From assembly GCA_963728045.1 (NCBI GenBank), contig CAVSIE010000002.1:1302001-1366000 (forward strand): a stretch of DNA of 64,000 nucleotides, written 5' to 3'. This document shows, piece after piece, positions 25,417-33,951 of this stretch. Made by a program: the position numbers and the translations under genes. The notes below the pieces were generated by a model, which was not told the DNA's origin, ran no database searches, and saw nothing but the letters and a program-made list of their open reading frames with translations. The stretch comes from VRUE01 sp963728045 (GTDB lineage: Bacteria > Actinomycetota > Thermoleophilia > Solirubrobacterales > 70-9). How positions within the stretch are numbered: position 1 is the first letter of the stretch; every line of letters begins with the position of its first letter.

Positions 25417-27718
25417 TTCAGCTCCTGGAGCTCGCAGCCTGCTCTCTTCGAAGTGGTCCATAGCGATCGACCCCGCGCGCCGCGACGGCCGCATCGTCGC
25501 CGAGAGTGCCGAGGAGGAGCGCCAGGCGAAACGGGTCGCGCTGCCTCGCTCGCTCGACCCGGCGCTGGCCGAGCGCTTGCGAGCCGTCGGCGTCGAGCGG
25601 CTCTACTCGCACCAGAAACGGGCACTGGAGGCGGCCGCCACCTCGCACCTCGTGATCACCAGCGGCACCGCCTCGGGCAAGAGCCTCGCTTTCAACCTGC
25701 CAGTCCTAGACGGCATCGCCCGCGACCCGAAGCGCCGCGCCCTCTACCTCTACCCGACCAAGGCGTTGGCCCAGGACCAGGCGCGCAAGCTGGGCGAGCT
25801 GCGGCCGCCGGGCCTGCGCGAGGCGATCTACGACGGCGACACGCCGCGCGAGGAGCGCCCCGCGATTCGTCGCCGCGGCAACCTCGTCCTCACCAACCCC
25901 GACATGCTCCACGTCGGCGTCCTGCCCAACCACAAGAGCTGGGGCGACTTCTTCGCCAACCTCGGCTGGGTCGTCGTCGACGAGGCGCATACCTACCGCG
26001 GCGTCTTCGGCTCCCACGTCGCCAACGTGCTGCGGCGGCTGCGCCGCGTTGCTGCGGCGTACGGGGCTGAGCCGCGCTTCCTGCTCGCCTCGGCGACGAT
26101 CGCCAACCCGGTCGAGCTGGCCGAGGGGCTGGTCGGCGCCTCCTTCGAGCTGGTCGACGACGACGGCGCGCCGCGGGCCGGGCGGGAGATCGCGATGTGG
26201 AACCCGCCGCTGATCGACAAGGCGACGGGTGTGCGGCGCTCGCCGCTCTCCGAGGCCGCCGAGCTGCTCGCCGAGCTGGTCTCGCAGGGGGTGCGGACGA
26301 TCTGCTTCCTCAAGAGCCGGCGCGGGATCGAGCTGATCCAGCGCTTCGCCCGCGAAAACCTGGAGCGGCGTGGCAAGCCGGAGCTGGCCGAGCGGATCGC
26401 TCCCTACCGCGGCGGCTACACGCCGCAGCAGCGGCGCGACATCGAGGCGCGGCTGAGCAGCGGCGAGCTGCTCGCAGTGGTCGCCACCGACGCGCTCGAG
26501 CTGGGGATCGACATCGGCGAGCTCGAGGCGGCGATCTGCGTCACCTTCCCCGGGACGGTCGCCAGCCTGCGCCAGATGTGGGGACGGGCGGGGCGCCGGC
26601 GGCGCGGCCTGGCGGTCTACGTCGCCGGGCAGGACGCGCTCGACCAGTTCTTCTGCCGCCACCCGGAGGAGTTTCTCGAGCGGCCGGTAGAGGCGGCGAT
26701 CCTCGACCCGGAGAACGAGCAGATCGCGGGCCGGCACCTGATCGCCGCTGCCTACGAGCTGCCGCTGAGCGCGGCCGACGACGAGCTGCTCGGGCCGGGG
26801 TGGCGCGAGCGGGCCGAGCGGCTGGCCGCGGCGGGGAAACTGCGCCAGGCCGGGGGCAAGCTACTGCCGCGCAGCAGCGAGTTCGTCGCGGCCAAGGTCT
26901 CGCTGCGCTCCGCCTCGGCCGACTCGGTGGCGGTGATCGAGCGCGAGTCGGGCGAGATGCTCGGCCTGGTCGAGGCCGAGCGCGCCTTCACCACGGTCCA
27001 TCCCGGCGCCATCTACCTGCACCTCGGCCGCTCCTACGAGGTCGAGCGCCTCGACGTCGAGGAACGGCGCGCGATCGTCTCCAGCTTCGACGGCGACTGG
27101 TACACGCGGCCCAAGAAGGAGACTGAGATCTACATCGAGCGGGTGCGCGAGCAGCGCTCCACCGCCGGGGTCGAGCTGCGCTTCGGCGAGGTCTCGGTGA
27201 CCGAGCAGGTGATCGCCTACCAACGTGTCTCGATCTCCGAGCAGGAGCCCTTCGACGTGGTGGCGCTGGAGCTGCCCGAGCAGCACTTCGTCACCCAGGC
27301 GCTCTGGTACGTGCTGCCCGAGCGGCTCAGCGGGGCGCTGCCGCCGGAGGCCCTGCTCGGCTCCCTGCACGCGACCGAGCACGGCCAGATCGCGGTGCTG
27401 CCGCTGATCGCGATGTGCGACCGCTGGGACATCGGTGGCCTCTCGACCAACGTCCACTTCCAGACCGGCCGCTCGACGATCTTCATCTACGACGGCCACC
27501 CTGGTGGGGTAGGGATCACGCTGCGCGGCTACGAGCAGTTCGAGCGCCTGCTCGGCGACGCCGAGCGGCTGATCGCCGAGTGCCCCTGCGAGTCCGGCTG
27601 CCCCTCCTGCGTGCAGAGCCCCAAGTGCGGCAACCTCAACGAACCGCTGCACAAGGAGGGGGCGCTGGAGCTGATGAGGGCGATGAAGGGGACGGGTGAA
27701 GAGGGAGTTCGACCCTAG
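25388..27718 (+). CDS. DEAD/DEAH-box helicase with DUF1998 domain (MrfA/YprA-like)
   Basis: Superfamily 2 helicase: motif I GTASGKS (Lys98), DEAH box (198-201), motif III SAT and motif VI MWGRAGRRRRG. The C-terminal DUF1998 part ends with CPCESGCPSCVQSPKC, whose Cys732, 734, 738, 741 and 747 can bind zinc. B. subtilis MrfA (749 residues) has this layout and acts in mitomycin C repair, related to eukaryotic Hrq1. The first usable start is TTG 25388, inside the palindrome; no ATG or GTG occurs before the conserved part. Translation may begin elsewhere (CTG) or couple to folP, which ends 6 nt upstream in the same frame. The stop overlaps the convergent gene by 4 bp. Confidence 0.88.
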   Translation: MPPIGGKTLHSAPGARSLLSSKWSIAIDPARRDGRIVAESAEEERQAKRVALPRSLDPALAERLRAVGVERLYSHQKRALEAAATSHLVITSGTASGKSLAFNLPVLDGIARDPKRRALYLYPTKALAQDQARKLGELRPPGLREAIYDGDTPREERPAIRRRGNLVLTNPDMLHVGVLPNHKSWGDFFANLGWVVVDEAHTYRGVFGSHVANVLRRLRRVAAAYGAEPRFLLASATIANPVELAEGLVGASFELVDDDGAPRAGREIAMWNPPLIDKATGVRRSPLSEAAELLAELVSQGVRTICFLKSRRGIELIQRFARENLERRGKPELAERIAPYRGGYTPQQRRDIEARLSSGELLAVVATDALELGIDIGELEAAICVTFPGTVASLRQMWGRAGRRRRGLAVYVAGQDALDQFFCRHPEEFLERPVEAAILDPENEQIAGRHLIAAAYELPLSAADDELLGPGWRERAERLAAAGKLRQAGGKLLPRSSEFVAAKVSLRSASADSVAVIERESGEMLGLVEAERAFTTVHPGAIYLHLGRSYEVERLDVEERRAIVSSFDGDWYTRPKKETEIYIERVREQRSTAGVELRFGEVSVTEQVIAYQRVSISEQEPFDVVALELPEQHFVTQALWYVLPERLSGALPPEALLGSLHATEHGQIAVLPLIAMCDRWDIGGLSTNVHFQTGRSTIFIYDGHPGGVGITLRGYEQFERLLGDAERLIAECPCESGCPSCVQSPKCGNLNEPLHKEGALELMRAMKGTGEEGVRP

Positions 27719-29100
27719 GGCCAGAGCTCGCGCAGGGCGAGGATCGCGAAGGCGTGCGACCAGGCGAGCGGCGTGGTCGAGGTGGGGAGGCCTGTTTGGG
27801 CATCGACACGCTCAGGGAGGAGGCCAAGCGGGGTAGCCGCGCGGCGCAGGTCCGCCATCAGGCTGAGGGCGGTGCGCCGATCGCGCCTAGCAAGCGCCGA
27901 GGAGCGTTTGCCCTGGCGCGCGAGTGCGGCAAACGCCCAGGCGGTCCAGGCGGTCGGCGCCGTCCAGGGGTCCTCGCCGCCGTGCCAGTTCGCGGAGGGG
28001 ACGATGCCGAAGCGGGTCTGGCGGGCAGCGAGCAGGTGGCGCAGCGAGCGGCGCACGAGTGGGAAGAGGGCGGGCCTGGGGAAGGGGCGAACCGCCCAAG
28101 CGACGGCGGAGTCGACACCGGAAGCAGGGTCGCCGGCGCCCCGCACAAGGTCCTTCCGGTGTGCGAAATACCCCCTGAGAGACGTATTTCGAACACCTGA
28201 AGCGATCGCGTTGGCAACGTAGTCGCCTGCAGCGCCCTCCTGGTAATCGGCGCGGTCCCGCCAGGGCCCAGCCGGTTGCGCTCGGCTCGATCTCCCGGCT
28301 GGCCCGGGTTCGGAGCCCCGCTTGCCGGCTAGCCCGGCCGCGCGTTCAGCAGTCACGAGCCAGCCCGCCGCATCGCCCTGCGCCGCGCGGCCCTCGACCG
28401 GCGTGCCGTCGCCGTGGAACCGCGCCGCGGCGTCCAGGTCGAGGTTGCGCAGGAAACGGACCACCCGCCGCGCCTCGGCCCGGTAGCCCGATGCCGCGAA
28501 GGCGAAGGCCACGGCGCCGGCATCACGCGGCCAGACGTAGGCCCAGCCGTCCCGAGCGCCAGCCGCGACCGCGCCCGTGCGACGGTCGGTCAGCGCACGC
28601 AGAACCAGCAGCGAGCGCTCGTACAGCCGCCGCGCCCATCCCGGCGCGCCCTCTCCGAGAGCCAGCGCCCGAGCAATCCAGCGCCGGTCGGCTCGCACGG
28701 CCCGGAGGCCGAGTCCCCGCGTCACGGTCACCCTGCGCTCGCCGAAGCGGGCCACGGTCCACAGCACGTTCGTGCCGGGCAGGTAGCGCTGCTCGACCGC
28801 GTCGGCCTCCCAAAACGGGGCCATTTCTCCATTGCCGGGCGGGCCCCGAGCGACGATCCCGGCATCCGCGGGGACCGAGCCGGCGGCCTGCCGCTCGGAG
28901 GAGACCGCGATCAGCGGCTCTCCCGCTGGTCCCGGCGCTCGCATGTCGACGATGCTCCCGTAGGCATCGACGGCCGCCGTCTTACCGCCACTCCCGATCA
29001 CGGCCACGCCCAGAAAAGGTGGCGGCAGTCCCGGCAGCCCCTCGGGCGTCCGCGGGTCCTCAGACGATCCGCCGGAGACGAGCACCAGGCCGACGACCAC
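27715..29100 (-). CDS. GH15-like glucoamylase/glucodextranase family protein, membrane-anchored or secreted
   Basis: 461 codons from GTG 29100. Six-hairpin glycosidase motifs of GH15 are present: WAYVWPRDAGA, the LPERVD segment (general acid/base region, usually LPEQ) and TPLAWSHAFAILAL near the C-terminus. An Arg/Ala-rich insert around residues 240-290 looks like a linker. The frame is open upstream to a TGA at 29146-29148 and there encodes KILNIFSGFVAVVVGLVLV, a better signal sequence than that obtained from GTG 29100, so the real start may be upstream at a non-standard codon. Substrate, probably an alpha-glucan, is inferred. Confidence 0.78.
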   Translation of the reverse strand: MVVGLVLVSGGSSEDPRTPEGLPGLPPPFLGVAVIGSGGKTAAVDAYGSIVDMRAPGPAGEPLIAVSSERQAAGSVPADAGIVARGPPGNGEMAPFWEADAVEQRYLPGTNVLWTVARFGERRVTVTRGLGLRAVRADRRWIARALALGEGAPGWARRLYERSLLVLRALTDRRTGAVAAGARDGWAYVWPRDAGAVAFAFAASGYRAEARRVVRFLRNLDLDAAARFHGDGTPVEGRAAQGDAAGWLVTAERAAGLAGKRGSEPGPAGRSSRAQPAGPWRDRADYQEGAAGDYVANAIASGVRNTSLRGYFAHRKDLVRGAGDPASGVDSAVAWAVRPFPRPALFPLVRRSLRHLLAARQTRFGIVPSANWHGGEDPWTAPTAWTAWAFAALARQGKRSSALARRDRRTALSLMADLRRAATPLGLLPERVDAQTGLPTSTTPLAWSHAFAILALRELWP

Positions 29101-29169
29101 GGCAACGAAGCCAGAAAATATGTTTAGAATTTTAGGCAGTTTTCCTCACTATGAGCTATCGTCTCAGGC

Positions 29170-29853
29170 ATGGCTCGAGTCGCTGCGACCCTGGACCTAG
29201 TCGATGACATCCTCAGCCTGCGCCGAGCCGAGGGCGTGCCGGAGGCCCGCCTCGATGTCGCACCGGTTAGGCGTGAGCTCGAATCCCAACTTGGCTCCAC
29301 TCTCTCGCGCTCGCGAGCGAGCCGAGTCCTCGGGGTCAGTCAAACAGCGCTCGATCGCTGGGTTGCCGCCGGCCAGATCCCGATCGTCATCACGCCGACG
29401 GGGAGGCGAGAGGTTCCCCGGCGGTTCGTCATTGAGCTCAGTGAGGCGGTTCATCGCCTCAAGGGTCGCGGCCATGATCGACACCTTCTCGCGACCGCGC
29501 TCGCAGAGCGGCGAAAGGCGGCGGCGCGGATGCGGCAAGCCGGGTCCCGTCCTCCGCGCGGGCACAGCACAGCCGAGCGACGCAGTCATGCGTACCACCA
29601 GGCGATTGCGGGTCGACTCGATGACGCGCTGGTCGACGAGGCGCGCTCGGAAGTGGAGCGGCTCGCGCGCGAGGGCCATCTGCACCCCCGTTACGCGGAT
29701 CGCTGGCGTGAGGTGCTCTCCCGGCCACATGACGACATCTCCGTCGCGATCACAGCGGATGATCAAGAGGCCAAGGATCTCCGCCAGAATTCGCCGTTCG
29801 CTGGTTTCTTGAGTGAGCAGGAGCGCCGCCGGATCATCGAGACGGTGCGGTAG
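29170..29853 (+). CDS. HTH protein, probable partner/antitoxin of the downstream nucleotidyltransferase
   Basis: 227 codons; TATCGT (29157-29162) 7 nt before ATG suggests a leaderless mRNA. Residues about 43-75 (SRSRASRVLGVSQTALDRWV, then AAGQIPIV) form a MerR/excisionase-like helix-turn-helix; the rest is charged, helical and unassigned. It ends 10 bp before a nucleotidyltransferase-fold gene. This two-gene arrangement (DNA-binding protein then DUF6036-like nucleotidyltransferase) is recurrent in actinobacteria and resembles MNT/HEPN- or AbiE-like toxin-antitoxin logic, but no activity is shown. Confidence 0.7.
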   Translation: MARVAATLDLVDDILSLRRAEGVPEARLDVAPVRRELESQLGSTLSRSRASRVLGVSQTALDRWVAAGQIPIVITPTGRREVPRRFVIELSEAVHRLKGRGHDRHLLATALAERRKAAARMRQAGSRPPRGHSTAERRSHAYHQAIAGRLDDALVDEARSEVERLAREGHLHPRYADRWREVLSRPHDDISVAITADDQEAKDLRQNSPFAGFLSEQERRRIIETVR

Positions 29854-29863
29854 GGCCCCCCGC

Positions 29864-30385
29864 ATGAGGCGCCACGAGCTCGAACACTTGATCCGTGCCG
29901 CGGCGGAGGTGGCGGAAGACAACGAATTGGTGGTCGTGGGGAGCCAGGCGATCCTCGGTCAGTTCCCCGATGCTCCAGCGGCGATGCTGATCTCCCGCGA
30001 GGCGGACATCTACCCCCGTAACCATCCCGAGCGTGCCGATGAGATCGATGGCAGCCTCGGCGACGGGTCCTACTTCGACTTGAGCTTCAGCTATTACGCG
30101 CACGCGGTCGGGCCGGAGACCGCGAAGGCCCCAGCGGGCTGGGAGGAACGCCTCGTGCCGGTTCGCAGCGAGAACACCGGAGGGGCGACGGGCTGGTGTC
30201 TCGAGGCCCATGATCTGGTGCTGTCCAAGTGCGCGGCGGGACGGGAGCGCGACTGGGAGTTCGCTCGCGAAGCCTTGGCGCATGGCTTGGTGGGCGCCGA
30301 CGAGCTCCAGCGCCGCAGCACGGACCTGCCGCTCTCGCCAGCCGAGATCGAGACGATCCAGCGAATGCTGGCCGGGATCATCTAG
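29864..30385 (+). CDS. Nucleotidyltransferase-fold protein (DUF6036-like)
   Basis: 173 codons from ATG 29864. Residues about 22-50 (ELVVVGSQAILGQF, then SREADIYPRN) carry the GS motif and acidic residues of the polymerase-beta/MNT nucleotidyltransferase fold; EAHDLVLSKCAAGRERDWEF later fits the DUF6036 pattern (HDL..SK). It may transfer a nucleotide to tRNA or protein, as toxins of this fold do, or be a degenerate relative. Lies 37 bp before tRNA-Phe. Confidence 0.75.
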   Translation: MRRHELEHLIRAAAEVAEDNELVVVGSQAILGQFPDAPAAMLISREADIYPRNHPERADEIDGSLGDGSYFDLSFSYYAHAVGPETAKAPAGWEERLVPVRSENTGGATGWCLEAHDLVLSKCAAGRERDWEFAREALAHGLVGADELQRRSTDLPLSPAEIETIQRMLAGII

Positions 30386-30422
30386 CCTTCTTCCGGCGCA
30401 GCCCAGACCGCGTCTCAGCTAC

Positions 30423-30495
30423 GGCGAGGTAGCTCAGTTGGTAGAGCACACGACTGAAAATCGTGGTGTCGCCGGTTCGATTCCGGCCCTCGCCA
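30423..30495 (+). tRNA. tRNA-Phe (anticodon GAA)
   Basis: 73 nt. Acceptor GGCGAGG/CCTCGCC, D-arm GCTCAGTTGGTAGAGC, anticodon stem CACGA/TCGTG with loop CTGAAAA (GAA at 30456-30458), T-arm GCCGGTTCGATTCCGGC, discriminator A. The CCA end is not encoded. Confidence 0.97.
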
Positions 30496-30553
30496 TTCAC
30501 CTCATTCCTTCGCCCCTGTCGGTCATCACTGAGCTCCGTGCGACACTGCGGCC

Positions 30554-31459
30554 ATGCTGACCGAACGGGTGAGGCAGTGGCGAGACGAGGGGACGATGGA
30601 GGACGTCCTCGGCCGGCGGCTGTTTGTCTGGCGGCGCCAGGGGACTGGACCCTTACTGCTGTTCCTGCACGGGTTCCCGTCCTGCTCCTACGACTGGCGC
30701 GCGCTGCTCGCGCTGCGGCCGGGAGCGAGTGCGCTGGCCTTCGACTTCCTCGGCTTCGGCCTTTCCGAAAAGCCTCGCGATCACGAGTACACCCTCGCCT
30801 GGCAGGCGGATGCGGTGGAGGAGCTGGTGCGGCGGGCGGGGTCGCCGCCGGTCTTCGTCGTCGCTCACGACATGGGCACCTCGGTCGCAACCGAGCTGAT
30901 GGCTCGCGACTTGCGCGGGGAGCTCGGCTTCGACCTGGGCGGGGCGCTGCTCTTCAACGGCAGCATGCTGCTCCATCTCTCCAGCCCGACGGTCGGGCAG
31001 CGGCTGCTGCGCAGCAGGCTCGGGCCGCTGTTCGCGCGGCTGACCTCGGCGCGGAGCTTCCGCGCCCAGTTCTCCCGTGTCTTCTCCGGCGACCACCCGC
31101 TCAGCGCCGAGGAGGCGGCGGACCAGTGGTCGCTGCTCTCCCGCAACGGTGGCCAGCGCGTCGCCCACCGGACCATCCACTACATGGCCGAGCGCGAACG
31201 CTTCACCGAGCGCTGGCATGGGGCGATCCGCGACTGGCCGGGCGCGCTGACGCTCGCCTGGGGTCTGCTCGACCCGGTCGCCACCGTCGACGTCCTCGAC
31301 GGGCTGCGGGCGCTGCGCCCCGGTGTCGAGACGATCGAGCTGCCAGACGCCGCTCACTACCCCCAGATCGAATGCCCGGAGCGGATCGACGCCGCCCTCG
31401 ACGCGGCTATCGTGGCCGCCGGTGAAGAGCCATCCTCTATAGGGCCTTCTTCAGGCTGA
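30554..31459 (+). CDS. Alpha/beta hydrolase (haloalkane dehalogenase/epoxide hydrolase type)
   Basis: 301 codons from ATG 30554 (ATG 30596 is a possible later start). Oxyanion motif HGFPS; the nucleophile elbow is VAHDMGTS with Asp106, as in dehalogenases and epoxide hydrolases rather than Ser esterases; the catalytic His is His268 (DAAHYPQIE). Substrate unknown. Its 3' end overlaps the region encoding the conserved N-terminus of PyrD, so the two are probably co-transcribed. Confidence 0.85.
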   Translation: MLTERVRQWRDEGTMEDVLGRRLFVWRRQGTGPLLLFLHGFPSCSYDWRALLALRPGASALAFDFLGFGLSEKPRDHEYTLAWQADAVEELVRRAGSPPVFVVAHDMGTSVATELMARDLRGELGFDLGGALLFNGSMLLHLSSPTVGQRLLRSRLGPLFARLTSARSFRAQFSRVFSGDHPLSAEEAADQWSLLSRNGGQRVAHRTIHYMAERERFTERWHGAIRDWPGALTLAWGLLDPVATVDVLDGLRALRPGVETIELPDAAHYPQIECPERIDAALDAAIVAAGEEPSSIGPSSG

Positions 31460-31509
31460 TCCTCCTGCACGTCGACGCCGAGCGAGCGCATGGATTCGCG
31501 GTCGCGGCG

Positions 31510-32532
31510 ATGCGGGTCCTCAGCCGGATCCCCGGCGCGCTTCCCCTCCTCGGCTGGCTCCTGCGACCGCGCGACCCCGGCCTCCGCGTCAATGCGATGG
31601 GCCTCGACTTCCGCAGCCCGCTCGGCGTCGCCGCCGGACTAGACAAGAACGCGACCGCGTTCGAGGCACTGGGAGCGCTTGGCTTCGGCGCGGTCGAGGT
31701 CGGCACCGTGACTGCCCGGGCGCAAGAGGGCAACCCCGAGCGCCCTCGGGTCACGCGGCTGCCCCGCGACCGGGCGCTGCTCAACGCCCTCGGCTTTCCC
31801 AACGACGGCAGCGAGGCGGTGGCGGAGCGGCTGGCTCGCCGCCGCACCCCCGCCGTGATCGGCGCCAACGTCGGCAAGACGAAAGCGGTCGAGGTCGAGG
31901 ATGCGGTCCCCGACTACCGCGAGACGGTGCGGGCGCTGGGCCCGCGCGCCGACTACGTCGCGCTCAATGTCAGCTCGCCCAACACACCCGGCCTGAGGCG
32001 GATGCAATCGGTCGAGCACCTCACGGCCCTCGTCGAGGGTGTGCGTGAGGAGCTGCGGGGCTGCGTCCCCGGCCGGAACGTGCCGCTGCTGGTCAAGCTC
32101 GCGCCCGACCTCTCCGACGAGGAGATCGAGGAGATCGCCGACATGGCCCTGCGCCTCGAGCTCGACGGCATCATCGCCGTCAACACCACCATCGACACGA
32201 CGCTCGCCCATGACAGCGAGGCCGAGATCGCCTCTCAGCAGCACGGCGGCGGCCTCTCCGGCCGGCCGCTGCAGCAACGATCGATCGAGGTCCTCTGTCT
32301 CCTCCACACCCGGGTCGGCGACCGGCTCACGCTCGTTTCGGTCGGCGGAATCGAGAGCGCCGACGACGTCTGGGAGCGCATCCTCGCCGGCGCCTCCCTG
32401 GTCCAGGCCTACACCGCGTTCGTCTACGGCGGCTCGCTCTGGCCGCGCCGCCTCAATCGCGGCCTCGCCCGGCGTCTGCGCGACTCGCAGTGGTCCTCGA
32501 TCGGCGAAGCTGTCGGTAGGGGAGCTGAATGA
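31510..32532 (+). CDS. pyrD: Class 2 dihydroorotate dehydrogenase (quinone-dependent)
   Basis: Oxidises dihydroorotate to orotate with FMN, passing electrons to membrane quinone (pyrimidine synthesis, step four). Motifs: NAMGLDFRSPLGVAAGLDKN, NVSSPNTPGLR (catalytic Ser region), LLVKLAPDLS, AVNTT, GGLSGRPL and SVGGIES. Coordinates use the first standard start (ATG 31510). However, the frame is open upstream to a TGA at 31423-31425 and encodes YRAFFRLILLHVDAERAHGF, the membrane-associating N-terminal helices of class 2 enzymes. The true start is therefore likely near ATC 31432 or a frameshift is present. The stop overlaps the next start (ATGA). Confidence 0.9.
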   Translation: MRVLSRIPGALPLLGWLLRPRDPGLRVNAMGLDFRSPLGVAAGLDKNATAFEALGALGFGAVEVGTVTARAQEGNPERPRVTRLPRDRALLNALGFPNDGSEAVAERLARRRTPAVIGANVGKTKAVEVEDAVPDYRETVRALGPRADYVALNVSSPNTPGLRRMQSVEHLTALVEGVREELRGCVPGRNVPLLVKLAPDLSDEEIEEIADMALRLELDGIIAVNTTIDTTLAHDSEAEIASQQHGGGLSGRPLQQRSIEVLCLLHTRVGDRLTLVSVGGIESADDVWERILAGASLVQAYTAFVYGGSLWPRRLNRGLARRLRDSQWSSIGEAVGRGAE

Positions 32533-33260
32533 GGACCGCGGTCATCACCGGTGCTTCGAGCGGAATCGGCGCCGCCACGGCGCGGGCCCTGGCCGCCGAC
32601 GGCCACCGGGTGATCCTCGGCGCGCGCCGGCTGGAGCGGTTGGAGGAGCTGGCATCGGAGATCGGCGGCCAGGCGATCGCGCTCGACGTCGCCGACCCCG
32701 ACTCGGTCGCGGCCTTCGTCGCCGAGGTTCTGAGCTGCGACGTACTGGTCAACAACGCGGGCGGCGCGCTCGGCCTCGAGCCGCTGGGCGACGCCGACGA
32801 GGAGAAGTGGCTGCAGATGTACGAGGCGAACGTGATGGGGACGATGCGGATGACCCGCGCCTTGCTCCCGCAGCTGATCGCCTCCGGCGACGGGCACGTT
32901 GTCGGCGTCACCAGCATCGCCGCCTTCGAGGCCTACCGCGGCGGCGCCGGCTACAACGCCGCCAAGTCCGCCCAGCGGGCGGCGCTGCGGGCGCTGCGCC
33001 TGGAGCTGCTGGGCGAGCCGGTGCGGGTCACCGAGGTTGCGCCGGGGATGGTGGAGACGGAGTTCTCCCTGGTCCGCTTGGGGGGCGACGAGGAGGCCGC
33101 GGGCCGGGTCTACGAAGGGATGACGCCGCTGCGCGCCGAGGACGTCGCCGAGTGCATCCGCTGGGCGCTCGCCCAGCCCTCGCACGTCAACATCGACGAG
33201 ATCGTCGTGCGGCCGCGCGACCAGGCCGCCGCCACCGAGGTGCACCGGCGCCCTCGGTGA
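32529..33260 (+). CDS. Short-chain dehydrogenase/reductase (YdfG-like)
   Basis: 243 codons; start fixed by ATGA overlap with pyrD. Rossmann motif TGASSGIG (residues 7-14), NNAGG, catalytic Tyr142-x3-Lys146 (YNAAK) and PGMVETEF. The ending (HVNIDEIVVRPRDQ) matches the serine 3-dehydrogenase/YdfG group, which reduces 3-hydroxy acids or malonic semialdehyde with NADP. Substrate not identifiable. Co-transcribed with pyrD without an obvious pathway link. Confidence 0.9.
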   Translation: MRTAVITGASSGIGAATARALAADGHRVILGARRLERLEELASEIGGQAIALDVADPDSVAAFVAEVLSCDVLVNNAGGALGLEPLGDADEEKWLQMYEANVMGTMRMTRALLPQLIASGDGHVVGVTSIAAFEAYRGGAGYNAAKSAQRAALRALRLELLGEPVRVTEVAPGMVETEFSLVRLGGDEEAAGRVYEGMTPLRAEDVAECIRWALAQPSHVNIDEIVVRPRDQAAATEVHRRPR

Positions 33261-33279
33261 CAAGCGCGCACCGGCGCCC

Positions 33280-33951
33280 TCAGTCGCCCGTCGCCGAGAA
33301 GTGCTGGTAGTCCTTGATACCGGCCCAGTTGCCGCCCCACTCCCAGCCGGCGGCGGCGAAGGCGGCGACGACGGGCCCACCGCGGTGGATCATCCCCGGG
33401 ACGTGGCGTGAGCGCCGCGCGTATGGAGCGCCGGCAGGCGGCGAGACGTAGCCGGAGTCGGTCACGTACGGGTTCTCGATCGGGTTGACGTCGATCGCCC
33501 GGCCGTAGGCGTGCTCCGACCAGACTCCCGGCTGCCCGGCGACGTAGCGGCAGTTGAAGGCCGAGGTGTTGTCGGCGGCCATGCTGCGGCGATCGTCGGC
33601 GCCGTAGGCGTCGACCAGGCGCATCTGCCTGATTGGGAAGCGCAGCTGGAAGAAGGTCCGCATCGTGCGCAGCATCGACCGCGCCTCCTCGCGATGGACG
33701 ACCAGCCGCCCCCGGTGCGCACGCCCGTCGAATCCCCAGTGGCTGATCCGGAGCAGGCGCAGCTCGCCAAGACCGACTGGGCAGCCCCGTCGCCAGGAGA
33801 CGCCGGTCATCCGCTCGCGGGTGCGGTCGTCGATCGGTCCGGCGACGCCCTCGAAACGTGGCGGCCGGTCGGGCGCTCGCGAGCCGGGGGCCGGCGCTCC
33901 GTTGAGGAGGAGGGCGGCGACGCCGAGCGCCAGCAGCCCCGTCCCGGTCAT
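33280..33951 (-). CDS. Secreted M15-family peptidase-like protein (D-Ala-D-Ala carboxypeptidase fold)
   Basis: 223 codons from ATG 33951 (overlaps the upstream stop as ATGA). Short signal peptide (GLLALGVAALLLNG). The M15 zinc motif is visible: SEHAYGRAIDVNP (His, Asp ligands), FNCRYV ahead of it, and the closing GIKDYQHFS (third His). M15 peptidases trim peptidoglycan peptides outside the membrane. Second gene of a two-gene leftward operon with a DUF3817 membrane protein. Confidence 0.87.
   Translation of the reverse strand: MTGTGLLALGVAALLLNGAPAPGSRAPDRPPRFEGVAGPIDDRTRERMTGVSWRRGCPVGLGELRLLRISHWGFDGRAHRGRLVVHREEARSMLRTMRTFFQLRFPIRQMRLVDAYGADDRRSMAADNTSAFNCRYVAGQPGVWSEHAYGRAIDVNPIENPYVTDSGYVSPPAGAPYARRSRHVPGMIHRGGPVVAAFAAAGWEWGGNWAGIKDYQHFSATGD

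Noticed and set aside
30423..30495. tRNA-Phe as an active integration site
   Set aside because: No second copy of the tRNA 3' end and no integrase gene were found in the window.
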